64,000 bases of DNA from Triatoma infestans (taxonomy: Eukaryota; Arthropoda; Insecta; Hemiptera; Reduviidae). The notes under the pieces were generated by a model. It saw only the letters and a list, made by a program, of their open reading frames with translations. It did no database searches and was not told where the DNA came from. Within the stretch, counting starts at the first letter, position 1; each line of letters opens with the position of its first letter. The DNA lies in assembly GCA_011037195.1 (NCBI GenBank), contig JAAEAF010000265.1, positions 18,299-82,298 on the forward strand, given 5' to 3'. Below, piece after piece: positions 55,291 to 64,000 of this stretch. The position numbers and the translations under genes were made by a program.

Positions 55291-56039
55291 TTTGATGAAA
55301 GAATCCATTCGCATTTCAAGCTGCCAATAATTTTCATTAAAATGTGCATTTATACTAATAAATGAACAAAAAAAAAAAAACAGTTCTTGTAAAGTATGAA
55401 CATGAGAAAATAAAACGGTACATGAAGCACATTACGGTAAGAATAACACATTTTTGTGACCGTTTCAGCAATGTATATATATACCCAAATACTTTAAGGA
55501 CATACTCAAAATGTAATATTAAGGTATATATCTCAAAAAGATCCACGAATAGCCGCAAATGAACGAGACTATTTACCTATAGACAATCAGCCTCCAGCAA
55601 ACTTTGTTAGTTTAGAGTTATAGTCCAACGTTGCACTTTCTTCAGACACCATAAATCTAAAATTTTCCATGAATGTTATGAAGTCAAAGTGTTCGCTTTA
55701 TTATGTACAATATGATTCCAAGTTTATAGAAAATTGTTCCAATCGTTTTCCAGAAAATTCCGAACAGGTCTCAAACTTAATCAGTAAGTGGTATTTCTGG
55801 TTAACCGATTTCTTCAAACTTGGAATTCTAAAGAAGATAATAATTGGAATTAATATTAGAAGAACTATACCGCATTAAATTCTACTGAAGTGGATGTTTA
55901 TTTGGAGTGAATAAAGTTACAACTGACCCTGTACCAACCAAACATCAATTTTCCTGGCATAGAATAAAGTTGCAAATAAAAATGCTAGGCCTATATATAT
56001 ATATATATATATATATAATTATTTACAAAAAGTCCGGGT
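55291..56039. other. AT-rich with module words
   Basis: Includes TTCCAAGTTTATAGAAAATT- and GGTTAACCGATTTCTTC-type words of the degenerate module family (about 55705-55930) and an AT dinucleotide run at about 55992-56019. No gene is seen. Confidence 0.4.
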
Positions 56040-56097
56040 GCCTGGGCCTCGTGGCTACCGGACGGATCGCATGTAGCGGATAGCGAACGGCCCCTCC

Positions 56098-56132
<35 letters not shown>

Positions 56133-58930
56133 ATATATATATGTTAGCCACGAATAAGGAATTATCCAAATAAGTGGTCCCGGACCATGAGGCAGCAGTG
56201 GATGAGGGCGTGGTGGGACTTTCTGTGGCGAAGTAGTCATTGAAAATGCCGCATGTGCCTGACAACTCCACTGCGATATGGCAAGAAAGAGCCGCCATCA
56301 AATAAGCTCTGCCAACAAGGGGAGATAGGCCTCTGAGAGCCGTAGTGAAGGCAGTCTATCTAGGGGATCCTCCCCGAAAAAAAAGGAACCAGGTCCTCCA
56401 GGGTTTTGGGATTGCACGGTGGGCCAGCTCCCCGCCTATAGAAAACCCGTACATGCTAAAAAAGGTCACAAAAGGAACACCGGACGATTAAATGGCAAAA
56501 AAACAAGGCAACGGAAAGGAATTTAGTTTTTGGAACATGGAATGTAAGAGGCATTGCAAATAAAATAAGGGAGGTGGAGATGAAGGCTGGTAAAAGGAAT
56601 TTAGATGTATTGGTGCTTACGGAGACAAAGAGAAAAGGAAAAGGGCAGGAAAACTGGAATAAGTATATACATTTTTGGTCAGGAGTGGATAAAGTCTATA
56701 GAGCCAGCGCAGGAGTCTTCAGCATTCTTAAAAAGAAATATAAGAGGTATATAAAAAGTTGGGCAGAAATAAATGAAAGGATGCTGAAGGTATCGCTAGA
56801 GGTGTATGGAAGAAGACAATGATATTAGGGGCTTATGCGCCTAATAATGATGCGACGGATGAAATGAAAGGTTGCTATTATGGAGCCATGAATGAAGTAT
56901 TGGAGCAAGCGAGGTCTGATGAGGAAATATTCATCCTGGGAGATCTAAATGCAAGAGTTGAGGAGAATTGACAGTGAGGTTGTTATAGAGACATGTGAAA
57001 TATTTGATCTGAAGATTCAAAATTCTTTTTTTAACACAAGGATGTGCACAAGTACTCGTGGAGCTAGCCACAAGAGGTCTAAAATCGATAATAGATTACT
57101 GTATAACCAGGTAGAGAAGTTCAGTTAAACAGGATGTGAGGGTTTTTAGAGGTCCCGAGTGTGGTTCGGATCATTTTCTGCTGGAGGCAAGAGTGTTTAT
57201 ACCTTTCAATATAAAAAGGAATGAACCCTTGTTGTATAAAGGAAAAATTAAAATAGATGACCCCAAATTTAATTTGATGTCACTACGTGATGATACTGTG
57301 AGAGGGTTATTTAGGAGGAGATAAAAACAAAAATTGGACTTAGAGAAAGGAGAAAATGCAAAGGAGATATATAAGCATTTAAAGTATTGCATCCATGAAG
57401 TAGCTAAGGAGGCACTTGGGGAGGCAAAGCGGAAAGGGAAGAGAGTGGAATGATGGTGTGAAGATTTAAGGGATCTGATTGGGCAAAAGAAAGCAGCTTA
57501 TCAGAAATGGTTAGGAACTAAGAAGGAGGAGGATAGGAAAAAATATAGAGAAATCAACACTCAGTTTAAGAAAGCTGTGGGGAAAATGAAAAACGAACAA
57601 TGGGAGAGAACTTACAAAAGATTGATAATTGTCTGGGATACATCAATCAAGAGTGGCCTGGCAAGTGTTGAAGGGTTTAAGAAGGAATACTGTCCAAAAA
57701 AACTGTATACTTATAATTAGTGAAGAACTGTAGGTGGAGTACTACCGGAAATTGTATACGGAGAGTAGAGATGAATTTAAGAATAAAATGGAAGAGCGGG
57801 CGGAGGGGGAGGTGCAGATTGTGGAAAAGGAAATATGGCAGGCATTAAAAAGAGCAAAAAGGAAAAATGAGTTGCATTTGGCCTTTATTTATTTAGAAAA
57901 GGCATACGATGAAGTTACCAGAGAAAGCATGTGGAGAGCTCTGCGCGAGATTGGTATAGAAGGAAGCCTCATTTGAGCTATGCACATAATGTATGAAGGG
58001 ATTAAGTATCAGGTAAAACGGAACAAGCTTATCAAAAGTGTTTGAAAGCTCTAAGGGATTGAAACAAGGATGCTGTCTGTCCTCCACTTTATTCAAAATA
58101 GATTTGGAGAGGGTAATGAAGGACTGGTTAAGGAAATGTAAAGGTATGGGTTTACCAGTAGGTAACGATCATTTTTGTACCTTGTTTTTCGCGGATGATC
58201 AAGTGGTACTGGCCCAGGATAGAGAAGATATGGAGTTAATGAAGGAATATGAGGAAATTGAAGGAATGCTACACACCTGGGGGATGAGGATAAATTTAAA
58301 AAAAAAAGGAATATATGGTGATAGAAGGGAATGAGGATGGGATTTGTATGTTGAAGAGGATAAATACAGGAAGGTGAAATCCTTCAAATATTTGGGATCT
58401 GTTTTGGATGAGGCGGGAGGATGTGAAGAAGAGGTGCTGGAAAGAAGTAAACAAGCCCGCAAGGAAATAAGAATGCTTCATCCAGTGCTGTGGGGCAAAA
58501 CCCTTTCAGGTGAAACCTGGACCACTGCTCGGAAGATACGTGCGAAGATGAACGTGATAGAGATGGGCTACTGGAGACGATGCGTTCAGAAGACCAGAAT
58601 GAATAAGGTAAGGAATATAGAGATAAGGAAGAAAATGGAAATAAATGAAACAGTTGGGGAAAGAATAAATAAAAGGAAATTCGTGTGATTGGATATCTCA
58701 GAAGGATGCCTCCGGAAAGATGGCCAGAGAGGATTAGAGAATGGATCCCTCAGAGGAACAGAAGAAGAGACAGACCGGCAAGAGATGGGAGGAGGAGATA
58801 GAGTCGGAGATGGCCGGTAGGGGTCTGAGGGATGGAGATTGGAGAGGCAGGAAGAGATGGAGAGAGGAAGTGACCTGACGGCAACCCAAATGAAGGGAGA
58901 CGCCGGTTAAGTAATTAAGTAAAAAGTCTA
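56040..58930 (+). mobile_element. RTE-like LINE, 5' UTR to near 3' end, disabled
   Basis: The GC-richer leader (56040-56500) includes a CT microsatellite and CCCCGAAAAAAAAGGAAC. An AP-endonuclease follows from about 56530: LVFGTWNVRGIANKIREVEM, LDVLVLTETKRKGKG, MILGAYAPNND (about 56821) and EEIFILGDLNARVEE (about 56922), which contains the catalytic GDxN. The RT has LEKAYDEVTRESMWRALREI (about 57893), KGLKQGCCLSSTLFKIDLE (about 58048) and the FADDQVVLAQD catalytic box (about 58187). The thumb is KSFKYLGSVLDEAGGCEEE (about 58377). The C-terminal tail MPPERWPERIREW runs to about 58750. Single EN-RT architecture without gag or RNase H fits RTE. At least four frameshifts or stops break it. Confidence 0.85.
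56095..56142 (+). repeat. (TC)n microsatellite followed by (TA)n
   Basis: CT dinucleotide tract with one CCTCTC interruption, then TATATATATATG, in the RTE leader. Confidence 0.9.
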
Positions 58931-60361
58931 AAGAATTGTTGAAAAGAGTTTTGAAAAACTTAAAAGAAAGAAAAATCATTAACTAAGCTCGCAAGTCTGG
59001 TGGAATCAGAGGGCGGAGCATGAATTTCCAGCTCCACTCAAACTCTCGAAAATAAGTTAGCTCGGGAAAAAAGTTTCAAAAATTGATAGGGTTCAATTTT
59101 TGGTATATGGAGAAAACTGCAGAAAACTGACAAAACTCTTAGTATAAGGTAACTTCCATCAATCTTGTTTTCTTGTAATTCGGAATTTCGACGGTACATT
59201 TAATTTTAATTAATATTATATTAATGATGGAATCGTATAATAAATTGAAGTGACACTTAAAAGGAAACCATAACCTCCACACACAACCCCTCCCAAAACC
59301 CCTTAAATGAATTTATTCAGAAGCCTGTTTGAGACAAAAGTAATAATAGATTTCTGAATGTAAGGTTAGTGTAACAATGTTTAATGAAACACATTATTAG
59401 TGCCTTTACAGTTTTCGCAAAAAACTGTTCAGTAAATTTGGTGAACCGCTTTTCTTTAAACTCGGAATTTTGGCATCACATTTCATTATAATTAATATTA
59501 TATAGGTGATATTATAAACTGAAATAACACTTTAGGGTTAAACCTCTTGCCCTCCCCCAAAAATCCCTCTTAAAAAGATTTTCCTTGGAAAATGTTTCAA
59601 ATAGAAGTTCTAGCTTTTTATATGTGCAGGTAATATAGCAAATTTGAAACAAATTGTTGGAACTAATTTTTGAGAAAATTGCAGAAAAACTGAAAAATCT
59701 ATTCAGAAGTGGTACATTCGGTTGTTTTTTTTTCAAAACCTTATGGTCGGGTCTAATGATAGCACTTAAACTAAATATATTTTGAACTATCTGTGATTTT
59801 CCCGTTTTGATCTAACTATAACACCCACACACACACACACAAACCAATTTCTAAAAACAACTTTTTTGGAATTCAGGGGACTTCCAAACGCATTTTTCCG
59901 GTGGAAACGCAATATCGAAAAACTGACTCGATCTAAAATAAAACTGTTCAAGAAAATTTTAAAAATGCATTTGCTATTATTAGTAAATATGTTTATGACC
60001 TTTAGGTTTTAGTAACTTGCAACCTAATATGAACAAAAAATTCAAAATTGGACTTTCACTGTTGAATATTAGTCAAAACAAAGCATTAATCTAAAAATCT
60101 TCACGTCATAACGTCTGAAGTAAAACATGAATACTTAAATAGCTATTTGGTAATATTACTAATATTGAACATATTACCTACCACTACAGAGTGAGAAGAG
60201 CAAACTAAATTTATTAATTTATATGAACTTCATTAACTTTCACATGGCACCTTTTTTGTAACGTAACTATATAACAGGAAATATCTAATGAATAATATGA
60301 AAGAATCCAATGCCGGCTATGTAATTTCTAAGAAACTAATCCTTTTTTTCGATTTGTAACA
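58931..60361. repeat. degenerate tandem modules, no gene
   Basis: Successive stretches at about 59175-59345 and 59465-59600 repeat the order CGGAATTTCG / GGAATTTTGG, TTAATTATAATTAATATTAT (approximate), TAAACTGAA.TAACACTT and CCTCCC..AAA.CCC, about 280 bp apart. They are inverted relative to the modules at 17.5-18 kb. An (AC)n run lies at about 59822-59842. Confidence 0.55.
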
Positions 60362-60698
60362 GACAAACTTTCTATTATCTAGTATTTTGTCCGTCGTAGC
60401 ATGCATATTTTTCTTATTCCTGACCTGTTTCGGATTTTCATCCATTGTCAGCATAAATTTATCAAGTTCTTGTAGAGAGTTTACTTCAACGTAATATTAC
60501 TGTTACACTTACACACTGCAGTTGTTGGCATGTTGATTATAAGAGCGGGAGGTTATAAGATTATGATGAACATAATATAAGGTTACGCTAAACGTAACCT
60601 CCCGTACATACAGTCAACAAGCCAACAGGTGTTGTGTGTAACAGAATCACTACGTTGAAGTCAACGAGTGATAAACGAACTTGATAAATTCGTCCATC

Positions 60699-60732
60699 GA
60701 CCCTGACGATGGATGAAAATCCGAACCGGTCA
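60699..60732 (+). ncRNA. degenerate hammerhead-like motif
   Basis: CTGACGA, one T, stem II GGAT-GAAA-ATCC, then GAACCGGTC, which has lost one A of GAAA. Stem I does not pair. This copy is probably inactive. Confidence 0.3.
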
Positions 60733-60749
60733 AGAATAAGAAAAATATG

Positions 60750-60964
60750 GGTACTTTTCCGTTAGCCGGGCGCAAGCGAAAAAGTGTTGTTCCGCTCGGG
60801 AGCCAAGTCGAAGCGAATGACGAAACAGTCAACGGAATAAAAGTCGAAAACGTTCAACTATATACAAATATTAATTAATAGTAAGCAAATCAAGGTCAAC
60901 TTTAAACAAATATTATTGAATTGTAAACACTTTTTCGTTTGCGCCCGGCTAACGGAAAAGTACC
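60750..60964. mobile_element. 215-bp MITE with 39-bp terminal inverted repeats and 8-bp TSD
   Basis: The left repeat 60750-60788 starts GGTACTTTTCCGTTAGCCGG. The right repeat 60926-60964 is its reverse complement, with one mismatch in 39. AAAATATG precedes (60742-60749) and follows (60965-60972), an exact 8-bp target duplication. An 8-bp duplication points to hAT, P or Merlin transposases; the GG end does not settle which. There is no coding capacity. Confidence 0.92.
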
Positions 60965-61194
60965 AAAATATGCATGCAACGACTTATAAAATATATATTA
61001 TCCAATACATATGCGGACCCATTCACATATTCAAACTTTCTATAACACTGAGAGAAAAAAGTCTAGTGTGAAACACTCACATCGCAGTTTATACAATTAC
61101 AAAATGTGACAAATTTTCTTGAAACCTGGATATTTTTGCTTAGCTCTATCATAAATACAGAGTTTGGATATGTGAATGAGTACGCAATGCTCGA

Positions 61195-61320
61195 TACTAT
61201 CTGGTATTTTATCCGTCGCAGCATGCATATTTATTTTGTTCCTGACAGGTTTCGGGTTTTCATCCTTGTCAGAGTAAAACTATCAATTTCGTGCAGAGAG
61301 TTCACTTCAATCGCAATGTT
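61195..61320 (-). mobile_element. second copy of the 60.4-kb foldback family
   Basis: TATTTTATCCGTCGCAGCAT, then GCATATTTATTTTGTTCCTG, then ACAGGTTTCGGGTTTTCATC match 60383-60441 closely. In reverse complement the core reads CTGACAAGGATGAAAACCCG then AAACCTGTC. Confidence 0.65.
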
Positions 61321-62640
61321 TTCGTTTCACTCGACACTTGTGGTATATATGTGTAGGAGGTTATAAGGTTATGTTACTACACTCATAGTTTCCCGGAGAA
61401 ATGTTAAAAAAAAAAAATTCTAGCTCATTATACGTAGTTAATATTCCAAGTTTAGAGAAGTCGTTGGAGCCATTTTTGAGAAAACCGCAAAAACTAAACA
61501 ATCCCTTCTGTAAATGTTACTTCCGGTTTCCAATTTTGACCAAAAACAGGAGCCAGGTCCCCTGGTGGAACTTAAACGAAATATCAAGTTTGAACTTTCT
61601 GCCATTTTCCATTTTTGTGTTATGCTGACCACAGAAAGAGAGGGAGAGAGAGAAAGAGAAAAATATAAATTTATATACACACACACATAGACACACAGAA
61701 CAGAGAGAGAAAAAGTGAGAGGTAGACCAATTTTTTAACACCACATTTTCTGATTCAGGAGGTCTCAAAACATGTATTTCCGGTGAAACTAGATAACGAA
61801 AATTTGATACTATGGCACTAATCAAAAAATCAGAAACATTCTATAATGCCGTACATCCGGTGAACTATTTTCTACAATTTTGGAATGTTAGTAATATCTT
61901 TAATATAACTTAATTTTCTATATGTGATGAACCATACATTGCTCTGAAATGGCAATTCAGAGGAATGTTGCACCTCGCAGAGACAACTACAAAAATAAAA
62001 TTTCCTATACTAATATTGCAAATAAAAGTAATATGCATTTATATGTCTTGATAGGATGCAAGTTTAAAGAAATTAGTTGGAGCCATTTTTTGAGATACGC
62101 GAAATACTGAAAAAACAAAAAGTAGCAGATCGATTTTAATCGAAACCTTGGTATCAGATGCGGTACAGTTATCTACTCGGAAAATCAAATTTGAGCTTCC
62201 AGCGATTATCCGTTTTTGAGATACATTCTTTTCAAAGACACACACACTAACTTCTAACATCACTTTTTCCAGTTTCAGGGGGAAAAACTGAAAAAAATCA
62301 TAAAGGGGTACTTCCGGTTAATCGATTTTTACCAAAACCTTACTGTCAGGCCCCCTGGTGGAACTTATCAAGTTTGAACATTCTGCAATTTTCCGCATTT
62401 GATTTATGCTGACCATAGACACACACTACTTTATAAACTCACTTTTTCGGACTCATGGGGACCATAAAACGAGTATATCTGGTGATAATTCGATATAAAA
62501 AATTTGTAGCGATCCAATACTTCCTCTAAAAGCAATAAGAGAAAGTAAAAAGTTTTAGAAATCCATATTGATTTTTATAATAGCGAGTTTCTTTTCAATA
62601 AATTCAATTTCTAATTCTGGGAGGAAAGAATACCCGTTTT
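61321..62640. repeat. degenerate modules with AC and GA microsatellites
   Basis: Repeated order in two or three units (about 61430-61830, 62040-62300, 62300-62520): TTTAGAGAAGTCGTTGGAGC, CATTTTTGAGA, CTTCCGGTT, TTGACCAAAA, CCCCCTGGTGGAACTTA, TTTGAACTTTCTGCCATTTT, CACACACA, CACTTTTTC, GGTCTCAAAAC, CCGGTGA. (GA)n lies at 61636-61665 and (CA)n at 61676-61695. No coding function. Confidence 0.6.
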
Positions 62641-62649
62641 TTCCGTTAA

Positions 62650-63700
62650 CGCTCATTGAATTTAGCGCGAGTAGATTACATTAGATAGGGGATGGCCACG
62701 CCTCATTCCACTGCGACGTTCATTGAGAGGTCTATCGTGGATCCCCTGGGTTTATAGCACATGCCTCAGCTTCGCTCTCTTAATCAAGCCTACTTGCAAA
62801 GCTGAAAGTGGCTTCGTCATGAAGCTCGTGGCTTCGGGATCGCTAGTCTCTAGTTGAAGAAACCTTGTTCTCGCCAGGCCGGCACACTCGCAAAGGATGT
62901 GTCCTGGGGTTTCCTCCTCGGTCCTGCATAATGCGTTGTCTGCAAGTAGAAATGGTGCATGTGCCTATTCAACCTGCAATGCCCTGTTAGTAGACCCACT
63001 ATTAGCCTTATATCCCTTCGTCTATCGCTATTAGGTCCCTGGTAAATTTAGGCAAATGTCTCTTAATGAAGAGTTTAGCCTGCCTCTGCCCTGGAGTAAT
63101 TTCCCACCATCGCAGATGCTGATCTTCTATCCATTCCTTGATAGAAGCGTGAATGAGGCTCCTGGGCGACCCGCAGAAGGGCTCGGGGCCTATAGAGGTG
63201 TCCTTCAAGCCCTCCGCCACCAAGGCGTCCGCCCTTGCCAAGGAACCCCACATGACCCGGAACCCAGGAGAGTGTCAGCTTGTTCGGAGCACTCACCTTG
63301 TTAGGGCAGATAGGAAGTCCCACACCAGTCTTGAGACTGTTTGCTGTGAGGAATGTGACTCCAGGGCTGCCTGATTATCGGATTATATGGCCACTCTTCT
63401 ACCCTCTAACCCTTGCCTTGTAATGTCCTTAGCGCAGATTTGTAATGCCAAAACTTCGGCCTGAAAGACCGTGGCGTACTTCCCTAGGCTGGCCTTAATC
63501 TTGACTTTAGACCTGCCCCCATAGACCCCAGCCTCCCACCCCAGTCGGAGTTTTAGAGCCGTCTGTATATCAGACCGAGTTACCGAGCAGAGGGGGATCC
63601 CTGTCCCATTCATTCCTGAACGGTATAACAATGTGGAAGTTCCTTTCAAAATAAAGCTTGGGAATCATCTATCGCTGGGCTAGGCTAGGTATCGGTAGGC
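62650..63700 (-). mobile_element. LINE 3' part: RNase H domain and C-terminal tail
   Basis: Minus-strand frames, shifted several times, give YTDGSKT (about 63572), AGVYGGRSKVKIKASLGKYA then VFQAEVLALQICA (about 63530-63440), and LSWVPGHVGFLGK (about 63270-63230). These are the RNase H blocks with DGS, QAE and WVPGH. They are followed by LADALVAEG-like sequence, RRSASAMVG and a cysteine-containing tail (TPGHILCECAGLAR-like, about 62905-62860). The presence of RNase H fits R1/LOA/I-type LINEs. The RT lies outside or is lost. Confidence 0.75.
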
Positions 63701-64000
63701 GAGTAAGTTAGTGCGGTTATTAAAATAGTTTCATTTAATGTCCTATTTATTGAATTTGTGAATGTTTTATTTTTTTACTTCTTCTCGCTGACACTATTTA
63801 TTTTAGTTTGGTAACGTTTATGTTTTTTTGAATTGAGATTGCCTCATGTAGATTGCTCAGTAATGTTTATTAGCAACTCAATGAAATTGAGCAGCCACAT
63901 CAATTTGGTCGCTGTTGTCTCTCTCTCTCTCTCTCTCTCTTTTATATAATTAACTTTATTTTTTTTTTGTAATCGAATTTGATATGATAATAATTTTTTT
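63701..64000. other. AT-rich end of window with (CT)n microsatellite
   Basis: A (CT)n tract lies at about 63919-63940. No gene or protein motif is seen. Confidence 0.5.

Larger units (their letters stand above)
60362..60999. mobile_element. foldback element related to the hammerhead family, split by a MITE
   Basis: The left part in reverse complement (GCTGACAATGGATGAAAATC then CGAAACAGGTCAGGAATAAG) matches the right part in plus orientation (CTGACGATGGATGAAAATCC then GAACCGGTCAAGAATAAGAA). Both continue into AAAATATGCATGC...ACGAC. Between the arms, 60530-60650 contains inverted GGAGGTTATAAG / ACGTAACCTCC stretches. The right arm is interrupted at 60742 by the 215-bp MITE and resumes at 60965. 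Confidence 0.6.

Noticed and set aside
63056..63374. Plus-strand frames near the right end
   Set aside because: Antisense to the RNase H region of the minus-strand LINE.

Overview
The window is animal nuclear DNA, most probably from an insect. It is AT-rich, its one long gene has about two dozen small exons with GT/AG introns, and there is no operon structure. The transposon mix (Jockey, RTE and RNase-H-bearing LINEs, piggyBac, Tc1, Helitron, Penelope-like and Ty3-type LTR pieces, tRNA-derived SINEs) is typical of arthropods. The species cannot be named from the sequence alone.

Host genes, left to right. (1) 1-1376: the 3' coding exon of an unrecognised membrane-anchored, Ser/Thr/Tyr-rich protein whose 5' part lies outside the window. 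(2) Three intronless paralogues of IQUB (IQ motif and ubiquitin-like domain protein): IQUB-A at 5822-8293, IQUB-B at 23836-26307 and IQUB-C at 30738-33332. A and B sit in a duplicated block of about 2.8 kb that includes their flanks. C is an older, diverged copy with a different N terminus. (3) 36695-50977: a complete 23-exon nucleoporin Nup133. The exons were assembled by hand and sum to 3270 nt (1089 codons plus stop), with reading phase kept through all 22 junctions.

Nearly everything else is layered transposon debris. 2.9-5.6 kb: a truncated LINE between roughly 200-bp direct repeats, then a Tc1 element with its inverted repeats. 9.1-12.6 kb: a dead piggyBac and a Jockey fragment. 12.6-14.1 kb: Penelope-type hammerhead-bearing pieces in a large inverted repeat. 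15.3-21.1 kb: LINE, LTR, Penelope and solo-LTR remnants. 21.5-22.4 kb: a 66-bp minisatellite. 23.1-23.3 kb: a Helitron helicase end next to IQUB-B. 44.4-50.0 kb: nested retrotransposons inside Nup133 intron 20. 54.9-64 kb: a hAT-like MITE, a Jockey tail, an RTE-like LINE, a 215-bp MITE with an exact 8-bp target duplication, and an RNase-H LINE.

The most interesting system is a family of short interspersed elements carrying hammerhead-ribozyme-like cores. Copies lie at about 9.3, 12.6, 13.7, 29.5 and 38.0-38.3 kb, with diverged relatives at 60.4-61.3 kb. Several are flanked by target duplications of 12-17 bp. One copy is a head-to-head pair inserted 22 bp past the exon-5 splice donor of Nup133. 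A real Penelope-like coding remnant at 18.6-19.3 kb is a plausible source. Also notable are the intronless IQUB expansion, with mosaic divergence suggesting gene conversion, and the lost base just after the ancestral start codon of IQUB-C.
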